NCBI GenBank assembly: GCA_963210315.1
Contig: OY723248.1
Span: forward strand, 1,008,727-1,072,726
Reading direction: 5' to 3'
Length of the DNA stretch: 64,000 bases
Source of the DNA: Rhynchopus euleeides
Lineage: Eukaryota > Euglenozoa > Diplonemea > Diplonemida > Diplonemidae
Shown here: positions 34,945 to 45,500 of the stretch, in pieces
Layout of the letters: every line of letters begins with the position of its first letter
How positions within the stretch are numbered: the first letter of the stretch is position 1
Position numbers and translations under genes: made by a program
Notes under the pieces: model-generated
What the model saw: the letters and a program-made list of their open reading frames with translations, nothing else
Databases searched by the model: none
Told to the model about the DNA's origin: nothing

Positions 34945-36235
34945 GGAAGGGATGGGGGGGGGGGGGATAACAGACCCGATAGATGCTGTTTCAATCAAGA
35001 GAAAGACCGACAGATCTAGAAACCAGTGAAGCCGGTGGGGTGAGTGAGGTTGTGAGGTTGAGTGGTGGTTGGGTCGGAGTGTAGTAGACGGGGGGAGGGG
35101 AGGGGCACGAGGGCTTGGGTCCAGGTCGAGAGCACACCCCCCGATCCCCTGCCCCCCCCCTCCCCCTCCGGTTGTTGCTGCTGCTTCCCACACCGGGGGG
35201 TTTCCCCCCCCCCTCCCCCCGCCCCTGCCCCGTTCCTTCTGTTCCTTCCATTCCGTTTCGTTCTGTGCGTATTTTCTGACCACATGCTTCCGGCAGATTC
35301 GGGGAACATGGGTAGAAAGAAAGAAGGAAGAATTCCCTGATATCGGTGGAAAGCTGTAGGTATATCAGACGGACACTATAGAACCAACAGAGGAGGGGGG
35401 CAGGGAAGAAGAGAATGAAGCCTTCATGGCGCTGGCAGGGGGGAAGGAGGCCCTTCATCATTATGATTGGTATTCGCTGTGGACCCTTTTTTTGCTGGCA
35501 AGAATCGAGGCTCGCTTGGAAGGCAATAAAAACGACGTAGGGCGTGTCGGTGGAATGTCACGAACAGCAACGAACATAACAGTCAAGCCCAGGGGGCGGG
35601 GGCGATTTGATTGCCTTCTCTAACCACACGGATCGATTGCCACCAATTAGTTCCTCGCTCCTGCAACACAATGGTTGCGGAAGTTCCTCGTTGTAGGTTT
35701 TCGGGTCCCGATTCGGGTAGGATATGAATATCGTTCTGCCAATAGACACCTGGCATTGGGATGAGGGTTCTACGGTAGAAATAGATGAACAGTGATAGGT
35801 GGATGGGGGGGGGTGGGGTAGGGGGTAGAGGGTAGGGGTCACTTCCCCCCCCCCCCCACGCTATCAGTGAGTTTATAGATTTGCTAGCAAGAATACAAAA
35901 TAGTGCACCGTGCACTTCCGGAGAGACCTCTGGGCGAAGGGAATACCTGCACTCCCGAGGGCGAAGCCACAGGGCAACACCGCCGAGTGTGCAGATCTCT
36001 TGAGCCCAACACGCCAGACAGACCACCCGCCCACCCATCCATCCCACCATTCCGGCTCCTGAAAGTCAACAGGCTGTATTTTTCTGTGGGTTTTTTTACT
36101 TCGCTCCATCCCCCCGTCATCCAGCGGTAGACAGGGGGGGGGGGGGTGTTGGTGGGCTGCGTGTGGGGGCGCCTGTATTGCAGTGGCTCAACAGCACCGC
36201 CCCACCCACGCACCCTGCCTCTGCGCCTCCTGCCT
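34945..36235. other. Gene-free DNA downstream of the cyclin gene
   Basis: G tracts lie near 34957-34967 and 36135-36147, C-rich runs at 35151-35227, and a long C run at 35846-35859. No gene is supported. The part nearest 36,235 is presumably 3' UTR of the minus-strand cyclin. Confidence 0.4.
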
Positions 36236-36742
36236 TCAGCAGACGCGGCGCCCAGAGGAGAGGTACTTTGCGTAGGTGCTGAAGTCGTCGTCCGAGGTGT
36301 ACACCTCCCAGTTGACCGCACGGAGGAACTCAATCTCGAGGGTGTTGAGGGTCTGGGTAGTGACGCCGCAGATCTGAGCGTAGTACTTGTTCGTCAGGTG
36401 GAAGTCGTCACGCGTCTTCACAGCCACAACGAAGGCGGTCAGGATGAGCTTGTGGATGTTCGACCAAGTCAGCTTCAGCCCGCCGTCGGTGCTTGCCTTG
36501 TCCAGCAGGATGGTCATGATGATGAAGCACTCCTTCGAGCACTGGCCATGCTTGCAGAGGCGGATGAGGAAGTCCTTCGGGTTGACGCGCGACCCCATGA
36601 ACATCGGGTGGCTGTCCTCGCCCTCGTTCCCGTCAGCGAGGGCCGTCAGGAGCTCCGCGATGCGCGGCAGGGCGTCGGAGAAGGAGACGAGGTCCTCCAC
36701 CTCACTCCACACCTTCTTGCTGACAGCAGCGGCACGGCACAT
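36236..36742 (-). CDS. PHO80/P-type (U-type) cyclin
   Basis: It encodes a 168-residue protein that should bind and activate a PHO85/CDK-like kinase. The central segment matches the PHO80-type cyclin box. It has a FLIRLCKHGQCSKECFI helix, then LILTAFVVAVKTRDDFHLTN, then KYYAQICGV, and the LEIEFLRAVNWEVY helix near the C-terminus. The family is known to regulate phosphate signalling or cell-cycle kinases. I chose the start at 36742 because the 36 residues upstream in frame are low-complexity and unlike the family, and 168 residues suit a minimal PHO80-type cyclin. It is a single exon. The stop TGA is at 36236-36238. The next gene upstream, IFT70, runs in the same direction with about 1.9 kb between. 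The substrate pathway cannot be told from sequence. Confidence 0.9.
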   Translation of the reverse strand: MCRAAAVSKKVWSEVEDLVSFSDALPRIAELLTALADGNEGEDSHPMFMGSRVNPKDFLIRLCKHGQCSKECFIIMTILLDKASTDGGLKLTWSNIHKLILTAFVVAVKTRDDFHLTNKYYAQICGVTTQTLNTLEIEFLRAVNWEVYTSDDDFSTYAKYLSSGRRVC

Positions 36743-37142
36743 GGTGCGGTGTGGCGGAGTGGGGCAGGGACGTGCAAGGGGGCTCACAGTGGAAGGATCG
36801 CAATGAAGCTGAAAGCTTCTGCTGGTGCGGATTCCCTTTTTGGTGCGCAAAGGAGGGCCGGGTGGGGAGAAAAGAAGAGGGTGCCTTTATGTTTGCGACC
36901 GCGGAGGGTCCGTGGGGAGGATATCAAAGCAGTGCCACGCCTGGTGCAGCCTCAGCAGAGGACGGTCGCAGGAAATGGGTTGAAGTGCCGCGCTGGTTCG
37001 AACGAATCGGCCGAAATGCACTTGGAACAGTGTCGATAACAACACAAATGAGAAAGGTTGCGGATTTGTGAATCGCTAAGAAAGCGAAAGTATCGTGTTG
37101 CGGTGAGTACGCACTGTACGCCTGTCGGGTGGGGTATTGGAT
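36743..37142. other. Presumed 5' region of the cyclin gene
   Basis: About 400 bp between the cyclin start codon and the minisatellite. No TATA-like element or other motif stands out. The cyclin frame stays open upstream to 36850 but does not look coding. Confidence 0.4.
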
Positions 37143-37304
37143 GTGTAGGGTGTGTAGGGTGTGTAGGGTGTGTAGGGTGTGTAGGGTGTGTAGGGTGTGT
37201 AGGGTGTGTAGGGTGTGTAGGGTGTGTAGGGTGTGTAGGGTGTGTAGGGTGTGTAGGGTGTGTAGGGTGTGTAGGGTGTGTAGGGTGTGTAGGGTGTGTA
37301 GGGT
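37143..37304 (+). repeat. 9-bp minisatellite, 18 units of GTGTAGGGT
   Basis: Eighteen perfect units of GTGTAGGGT give 162 bp without interruption. It lies between the cyclin gene's 5' side and the IFT70 gene's 3' end. All frames through it are open because 9 is a multiple of 3. The long Cys-Val-Gly or His-Pro-Thr frames are therefore artefacts, not genes. Confidence 0.97.
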
Positions 37305-37336
37305 GTTGATGTGTTGATGTGTTGATGTGTTGATGG
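37305..37336 (+). repeat. 8-bp tandem repeat, four units of GTTGATGT
   Basis: Four GTTGATGT units, the last ending in G, continue directly from the 9-bp array and share its GTGT core. Confidence 0.9.
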
Positions 37337-38667
37337 CCCATCTTCTCACCGCCTCACACACAATGCTTTGAGGAGAACAGCCGGCTGGTTGGCATGCGCA
37401 CCCCAACTGGTGCTGCTGCCGTGCGGCGCACGTCGCGTCAAAACAACGCATTTTGACTCGATCGCACGCTTCCTCGGTAGTGAATACACATTCACTTTCA
37501 GACATCAACAGCCAAGCCGAAAAGCTCGAAGAAATGGCAGTGGACAAAGATGGGGAGATGTGGGGGGCTGAGGGCGATTTCCTACAGCATTTCATTCCAT
37601 TCGTTAAAGGACTGTTTGTTCTCTGTATGTGTGTGTGTGACTCCCCCCCACGCCCGCTGGCCGGGTTTCATCCCTATTATAGAAGAAGGCAGTTAATTAT
37701 CAAAAAAATAACCAGCAGGCGGGAGTGAGCGGCGTGTCCCCAGAAATTAAGAAGCCAGAAACTGTTTGAGCCCCTCCCCTCCCCGCCCCCCACCCCCCCC
37801 CACCCCACCTCCCCCCGCTATCTATACCGAAGAGAGCCGCTCGGCAGGGCGACACACAAAGAGATGGTGTTGTTTGCAGATCAATTGCTGATCGCTTCAG
37901 CACACGCACTCTCCGTGTTTGGAATCGGCGAAGGAAAAAAAACTCTCAAAAAAACAAGAAACACTGCGCCAAGGCGTACGTTCCCCCGACCGACACGCCC
38001 CCCCCTCCCCTCCCCTTTTTTTGCACAGATCACCCCTTGCTTGCCAAGACAAACAGCCTATCCGATAGGGGATCAACAACCTTCAGCGCTGGGTTCCGAT
38101 ATTGTTGGGGGAAAACACACATCCAATCACTCTCGGGTCTGGCCATTTCAGACAAACACAAGACTGATACGCACATTCTGTTCTGCGTCTTGAACTCTTC
38201 TAGTGTTCGTTCTCACGCACCCTGAATGTTCTGCCTGACGGCCGGCTTGCCTCACCAGAGGGAACCCAAGGGCCGGGTTGGATGAGGGGTGCAGTGTCGG
38301 CACCACTGCCCTGTCATCACATGGATTAGGTTCGAGATCAGCATGTCGGCAGAATCGTCCCCAAACAAACACAGGCGCAGGCACAACCACGCAGACATGC
38401 ACGCACACAAACACGCCACACCCTGCTTCTTTCTGGATGTGTTTCTTTAGATCGATTGGGCTGCCGCTGCCCCATTACCCTGCCCCCCCAAACGGTCCGC
38501 CGAGTCCCCCCCGCCCCCACGCCTTGCCCCGTTCCGCCCCACCCCGCCCCACCCCACCCACCACCCCCTCCCTTCCACGAAAGAGCTGAACGGCGGACAC
38601 CCAGGCCCTGCCCTGCTCTGCCCTGCCCATCCCCACACCCCACGCTCTTGCCGGCCTCGCTCGGTGT
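37337..38667. other. Intergenic DNA between the cyclin and IFT70 genes
   Basis: No gene is supported. C-rich stretches lie at about 37783-37815 and 38480-38575. The part closest to 38,667 is presumably the IFT70 3' UTR. Confidence 0.4.
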
Positions 38668-40810
38668 TCAGTCTTTGAGCTTGAGGAAGAGCTTCTTGAG
38701 GAGGCGTGCTTCGTACCTCACCGTATTCCTTGGGGAGTTGTCCTGGCGGGACGGGTCCGGTGAGATGAAGGCGGGGATGGCTTTGCCGTGAAGGTCTGCG
38801 TTGTCGAAGAAGGTGAGAATGTCCTGGAAGGTCGAGTCCTTCAGCATGATCATGTGCTTGGCGAGGGTGGTTGCGAGGGCGAGGAAGCAGCGCTTTGCGT
38901 AGTACCACGTGTCAGTCATGATCTTCCTGTTGTACGGCTCCAGAGACTTGATGATACGAGAGATCCCAAACTCGAAGTTGCCCTTCGCGCAGTAAAGCGT
39001 CCCGATCACCAGGTTGACGATGCACAGGTGGAGCGGCTGGTTGTCCGGCTCCTGCATCGCAAGCTTCTCCTCTTCCTTCTCAATCTTCCGCATCACATCC
39101 TCTGCCTTGAGGTTCTGCGAGGTCATGATGTAGGACACACACAGGTTGGCAAGCACAATGGCACTGCACTGCAGGATCGAGTCGGTGTTGCTGTCCACAA
39201 CAGGCTCGTACCACCGAATGGCTTCTGTGAACTTCGTCTCCTGCATGAAGAAGACATGCGCAACGTTCAGCTTCCACACTTCGTGTTCGCTGCAGAACTC
39301 TGCGCTCTGCCGGAAGATGCGCTCCACATAGGGGTAGTTCTCGATGTCCCAGTAGATCTTGGCCTGCGCCATCAGCACAGGAATGTAGGCCTCCAGCGCC
39401 TCGTCGTACTCCTTCAGCGCCTTCTTCACACCCTCGGTGTCGTGCTGCTCCTTGGAGTCCTGGATCTGTTTGGTCAGCTTCCGCAGCTGGTCCACGTGCT
39501 TCGAGCTCAGCAGGTCGAACTTCCGGTAGGCCTCCGATGGGGACGTCTGCGGGATGGGTGGCAGTACAGAATAAAGCAGGGCAACTGAAATACTGAGAAT
39601 ACAGCAACACATGATCAGCAGGACCAAAACTGACATCTTCCACCTACATCGGCATCCATACCTGCTGTGTAATGAGGCCGTCCAGGAAGTCATAGAGGGG
39701 CTGTTCCAGGAACTTGAAAGAGAGATGCGCGTTCTCCGCCAAGACGTCTGCTGCCAGGTCGTAGTAGCCATACTTGCAGTAGAAGAGGAGCAGGTTTTGG
39801 AAGGTCTCCGGGGGGAAGGGCGGGTTCTGGAGAAGGAATTTCAGCTTCTCGAAGCCAGACGTGGGGTCGTCGCTCATATTAACAAGCGCCGTGTTGTGCA
39901 GCGTCACGGGGTCAAGCTCATCCTGCGTGCGGGGCGGCATGTCAGTCAGGGCCTCCTTTGCCGCTTTGTGGTTCTTCATCATAAACTCAATCGCAGCCTT
40001 CAGGTTAAAGGCCTCCACAAGCGCTGTCTCCTTCAGGGTCTGCGAGTTCCCTACACTGCGCACATCGAGCCCTTCTGTGTTGCTGCCGATGGACAGCTCG
40101 GGGTGGTCCTTGATGCCCTTCTCGATGATCTCTGCAATGTGCTTCAGCGACGGGCCATACTGCTTCTGCATGTAGAACGTCAGCGCAATGTTGTACGCCA
40201 GGTCAGCCTGCGACCCCAGTGCCGTGGTTGCCTCCATAAACTTTGCCAGCGCCTTGTCATACTTCCCCTCCTTGAAGTAGATACACCCCTGCAGCACCAC
40301 AACATCGGAGTCCTCCTGCCAGCAGTTGTCCATGTGAGCACGCGTCCCTGTCAGATCGTCCTGCTCATACTTGATCGCCGCCTGCAGCTTCTGCAGCTCC
40401 ATCCCGTGTTTCTCTTGATCTATCCCACTACACGCCTTTAGAGCTTCTGCATACATCCCTGCTTTATACAGCGACTGCGCGTAGTATATCGTATACTCCT
40501 CCACATAGGGGCATATCTTGGTCAGCTGTTCGTAGAGGGGGGCGGCGTTTTCAAAGTCCCCTAGCTGGTAGTAGCAGTAGGCCAGGAGACTGATCGCAGC
40601 ACGCGACCGCGGGAAGTTCCCTTCCAGCTCGTTAGTGAGGATCTCGACAACATCCTCATACTTGTGCTCCTTGATGAGGGTGTATATTGCTGTAGTGTAA
40701 TTCCCGTCCTGCACCTGGGTTGGGAGACGCCCCAGAGTCGTGCCGCCACCCCCCATGGTCGTTGTTGGGCGTAACTGCCCCGAGGTGCCGACAGTGCCGC
40801 CATACGCCAT
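38668..40810 (-). CDS. IFT70: Intraflagellar transport protein 70 (TTC30), two exons
   Basis: Exon 1 is 39662-40810 (383 codons) and exon 2 is 38668-39546 (292 codons plus TGA), giving 675 residues. Animal TTC30 proteins are about 665. The protein is built of TPR helices throughout. Signature stretches shared with TTC30 include LKHIAEIIEKGI, EGLDVRSVGN, FNLKAAIEF, LTDMPPR, YCKYGYYDLAADVLAENA, YIPVLMAQAKIYW, LCIVNLVIGTLYCAKGN and DTWYYAKRCFLAL. IFT70 is a core IFT-B subunit that clamps IFT52 and IFT88 and acts in trafficking along cilia. The start at 40810 (MAYGG) is chosen because in-frame sequence upstream, to 41137, is Pro/Gly-rich and unlike the family. The intron sits in the middle of the protein between ITQQ and TSPSE, phase 0. 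Confidence 0.97.
39547..39661 (-). other. Spliceosomal intron of IFT70 (115 bp)
   Basis: On the minus strand the donor is CAG|GTATGG and the acceptor CCCGCAG|ACG. Removing it joins LITQQ to TSPSEAYRKF in phase 0, which restores the TTC30 alignment. Without splicing the frame stops after five unrelated residues. Confidence 0.93.
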
Positions 40811-42544
40811 TGTGTCACAGCTCCTTCGCGCAGGAGCGACGCACCTTGGCCTGCCGAGAGGTGGGGAGGGGGTATGCATATGGCACAACACGCAGCATGG
40901 CATGGGGTGGCCAACACCTCCCAGAGGCAGCGATAAGGGGTGGGGTGAAAGAGGGGAAGGGGGGGGGGAGCTGAGGCAGCTATTCAAAGAAGAGTCAAGG
41001 GGCAACAGAGCTGACACCGACCCACCCCCCCCCCCCCTCTCCCCCAATTGCAGGGGACATTCGAGACTCGGTGGGAGACGGGCGACCTCCGTTGTGTCCT
41101 CTGGGGACAGCGAGTCCCTCGGAGCAACGGCAGGCATGCCACCTTTCCCACATGTCGTCGGAGGGAAAGCGAAGAAACCAGGGGGCTTTGGAAGGGATGT
41201 GCCTCTCGTTAGATATCATCTTGACTCACCCTATGTGTGTGTGGGAGATGGTTTGCACTTGGGGTTCACTCTAATGTGCAAACAAACAATGTGTGTGCCG
41301 GGCACAGTGTGACGCATATCAAAGCTCTTGAAGTCAGCAGGGGGCACACTCTGACATTATTTCGGCCCTTATCCTCAGGAGGACCGCTCCTTCTCAGGGC
41401 TCCGAATGGCGGTCGCTCCCTTTGCTCCGCCGTGTAGCGGTGTGGCGGTGCGGCGGTGCAACACACAATACTTATCTGGCTCGCCGCCAAACCCTGTGCC
41501 CCCTTCCACCCACCCACACCCCCCAACCCTTAACCCCCTTTCTAATGAACGCGGGACAGTTGCGTATCCCCAAAAAAAAAGATATATACGGGCGACTTAC
41601 AAAATCATCTGGTTTACAAAAGACGTCAGAGGGCAAGAGGGGGTTGGGGTGGGGAATTGCGTGATGGAGTGATTACCGAGAAAAGGTGGGGGGGGGGGGG
41701 TCGCACCGGTGGGTTGTGTGAGTGAGTCCAGAGGCTGTGCGGAGCAGGGGCATGTTGTGAGAGCACTGGCTTTGCCCAAGTCAAAAAAAAACGGAGGGTG
41801 GTAGTGAAACAGTGAAACAGTAAAGAATAGAGGCAAACTGCAGGGTCGACCTCTCCGATCTACTCCTTATGAATGCTGTGCCCGAGATCTAGTGTTATCC
41901 TCCGCCAAAATGGTGAGGACGGACAGTGTTTCGTTTGCCCCCTGCCCCTGTTGCCGGCTTTTTTTAGCTTTCTGGGAGGGGGGTGGACGAAGGAGTGGGG
42001 TGAGGAGGGGTGCTGTTCCATATGGGGCATAAAAATCTACGACATTCAATGTCCTGCCAGCAGGGCAAACTCTGCAAATTTTTTGTCGCATCGCAATGAA
42101 GAAGAGAGAGTCGCCAATCACCCATTGCCCCTGTTTGATCGCACGGAATACACAGAAAAAAAACCCCCCGGCCTGCGGAAGTGTGGTGTGTGGTTGGCGG
42201 TCACAAACACAAGAGACTGTGTGTGTGACGGGAAATACCTCACACGTCACCTGTCGTTGTGTTTCCACCTGGCAAGCCTCGTTGAAAGAAAAAAAGAAGA
42301 TCTATTTGAGCAGGCGATGCGTGCCTGCCTGGGGACGGGGTCGGGGGATTGTAAGCCGTGGGCAGCAGCGAATATTAGCACTAATAAAAAGGACACCTCC
42401 CTGTGTGCTTGGGGGATTTGACACCTTCCGTACAAAACTTATATCTGCCCCCCTTGCTCAACTTTTGTCATGAAAGCGTGGAGGTGATTGGGTGATTTCC
42501 GAGGATATCCAAGACCGGGAGGGCCCTCCAGCTGCACCTTGGCA
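40811..42544. other. Intergenic DNA between IFT70 and the coiled-coil gene
   Basis: About 1.7 kb, holding the IFT70 5' region and the coiled-coil gene's 3' region. C and G runs lie at 41024-41038 and 41687-41700. A segment at about 41845-41895 (GGGTCGACCTCTCCGATC, then TTATGAATGCTGTGCC) resembles the 3' half of repeat family A. No gene is supported. Confidence 0.45.
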
Positions 42545-45500
42545 TCAGGTGTGTGCCAGGCGCGAGGGCGAAGCAGCACGTGCGAGGTACGGGGAGGATA
42601 CGTCGGATGCAGGCGAGCCAGGGGGGTATGCTGTGAGGCAGTCAGTCACCAACGCAGCTGTCGAGGGTGGGATGGTGGGCGACGTGCAGCGCTGGAGCAG
42701 TTGCTCCTTCAGCGAGATGAAGGGCTGGCCCGACAGGGCCTGGTGGAGAGTCGACAGGTCCAGCTGACCCGAGTCTGCGCCGCGCTGGGGGACTCCGACG
42801 CGCGTGGCGTAGTGGCGCCACTCCTCTGCCATGCGTGACAGGGCGTCTGCCTCTTCGCGTGTGGCCACCACCTCGCGCACAGCCCTGTCGCGTTCACTCA
42901 CACAGCGGTCAAGTGCCATCGAGAGCCTCTGGATCTCCTCAGCAAACTTCACATTCTCACTTTCCAGCTCATGCACCTGCCCCTGCAAAGAGAAGGAGGG
43001 GGTGGGAAGGCGGCAAGGGCAAAGAGGGTTTTCTTCAACATGTGATTGGCACTATCAAACAAGGTGGCATATGACTCATTGTACATACATCGTCTGGGCT
43101 CTCACGGCGCCGCGTGGTAGGAATACTGCGCACATCCTCGACAGTCGGTGCGGTCGATGGGTTGCTGCGACGGGGGCTGACGTAGGGGTGTTGCGGCAGT
43201 TGCTGGTGATGTTGGTGATGATGGTGATGGTGATGGTGGAAATGCCCGGTCGGTTTGTGCTGCAGATGCGGGGAGAATCGCCCTGCATAAGTGCGCCACT
43301 CATCAGCTACACGGGCGAGCCCCTCGGCCTCCTCGCGTGCAGTGGCCGCCTCACGCAGCGCCTTGTCCCGCTCGGCAACTCTGTTCTCCAGCTCTGTGTG
43401 CACCCCACGGATGTCGCGCTCACAGCGCTGCAGATCCTCCCGCAGCCGGCTGTTCTCCTCCTCCAGCGTGTGCACCTGAGGCATGCGGTGTGGCAGACAG
43501 GCACGGGGCACACAATGTCACAACACATGCCGAACACGTACAGAGATCACTCTCGAAGTCGAATCAAATGCCAAACATTAGACTACTGTTGTGATATCTC
43601 TGCTGTCTGGCAGGGATTATTCCGAAGCCAGACAATGAGATTCGCATCGGGGCACACACACAAGTAGATGGAACACACAATTCACAACACACGGCACATA
43701 CCAGCGCAGGATCGGGCCCTGCAGGAACGGGGCTCGGGTTTGGTGTACGTCTGTGTGCACAAAGCATGGACTCCACATGCAGGCCACGTCATACCTTGCA
43801 CTCATGGCATCGCTGAGCTCTCGCTTCGCCACAGCAAGCTGCTCCGCAAGACTCTGGCTCCTGCCCTCGAGCTCTGCCTTGTCGCGCAGCGCCTCGTCAA
43901 GCTGTGCCTTGGCCGAGGCGAGGTGCGACTCCATCTCGTAGTCGGTCAGCTTCTTCACTGCCGCTGCAGCCTCACATTTGCCCACCATCTGCGCAAGGTC
44001 CGCATTCGTGTTGCGGAGCTGCTCCCGCAGCTGCATCAGCTCTGTGTGCTGCGAGGCCTGGGCGGCAGACGTGTCCTCGCGGACTGCCTGCAGCTCCTCC
44101 CGCTGTGCCGTGAGGCGAGCCTCCATCACCTCATTCTGTGTCCGCTGCTCCGAGAGGCTGGCTTCTGCAGTGGCGGCACGCTTGGTGATGTCCTCCACCT
44201 TCTTCTTCTCGAGGTGCAGCTCGTGCCCCAGAGCGCTCCGCAGCAGGTCGAGGTCACTTGTCTTCTTGCGTTCGCCCTCCGCTTCGTCGCGCAGCTTCTC
44301 CACCTCTGCTCTGAGTGTCACGTGGTCTGCCTCCAGCGCCGACTGCTCCGCCAGGAGAGCCACTGTGCGCTCGCGTTCGCCACGCAACACATCCTCAGCC
44401 TCTTGCTGCGCGTCATCCAATGATGCCTGCAGGCTGGACATCGATGCCTCAGCGGCATCCGCACGATCCTTCTCCCCTTCCGTCTGATGCTGCAGCTTCT
44501 CCAGCGCCTCCTCCAGCTCGGTCCGCAGGTCGTTGATGATCTCCGCATTGCGCTCGCGCTCGTCGGAGAGGGCTTCGTGGAGCTCCAACTCACGGTGCAG
44601 AAGCTGGTCACGCTCTGCCTCGATGTCCTGTGCGGCACTGCGTTCCAGAGACAGCTCCTCCTGCACCAGGGCGAGTGTCTTGCCGAGTTGCTCAAGGCGC
44701 TCGCGTGCCCTCGCCTCGTCTTCTGCACGCCCACGGGCCAGCGACTCTGTCTCCTCCCCAAGGCGCTGCTTCTCCAGCATCACTTCCTCCAGGCGCTCCT
44801 GCCCGCTCACGGCATCCGCCTCCATGAGGCCGAGGCTTGCCTCCAGGGAGACCTTCGCCGCGTTGGCCAGGTTCGCCTTCTCCAAGGCACCGTCCACCTC
44901 GCTGCGCAGGGATGACACCGTCTCGGACAGCTCCGCCTTCTCCTCCCGCTCTGCTGCAGCAATCAGCTGTGCTTCTGCGGCCAGCTTCTCGGCATCCGCC
45001 GCCTGCTGCGTTGCCTCGGATGCCAGGTGCTCAGCCTCAGCCACCTGGCTCTCAGCCTCTGCCGCCTGCTGCTCTGCCTCGGCAGCCTCTTGTTCGGCGC
45101 GTGCGGTGCGCTCGCTCATGTCCTGCACACGCCCCATCAGCTGAGCCACACGCTCTTCAAGCGACAGTTTGGTGGTGCGTTCGCTGTGCAGTTCGTGGTT
45201 CAGCGACGACAGAGAAGACTCCAGGCTCTCTGACGTCCCCTGAGCCTCGCGGTAGCTCCGCCGTGCCTCGCGCAGCTCCCCCTCGAGCATTGCCAGGCGG
45301 GACTCGAGATCGGCTCTCGCCTCCTTGGCGCGCTGCCGCTCCTCCTGCAGGTCGCTCTCGAGGGAGGAGCGTGTGCTGCTGAGGTCGTCGAACTCATGAC
45401 CCCGCGCCATGATCTCCTGCTGCAGCGCTGCAACACGGCCCTCCAGCGATGTACGCAGTTCGTGCATCTCCTGGTCCTTCTGAATAAGCTCTGCCTTCAG

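Noticed and set aside
37058-37341. Long frames with Cys-Val-Gly, Arg-Val-Cys or His-Pro-Thr repeats
   Set aside because: They are translations of the 9-bp minisatellite. A repeat whose length is a multiple of three keeps all frames open, so this is not evidence of a gene.
38788-40441. Plus-strand open frames of 266-276 codons opposite IFT70
   Set aside because: Antisense shadows. The minus strand aligns along its length with TTC30 family motifs.
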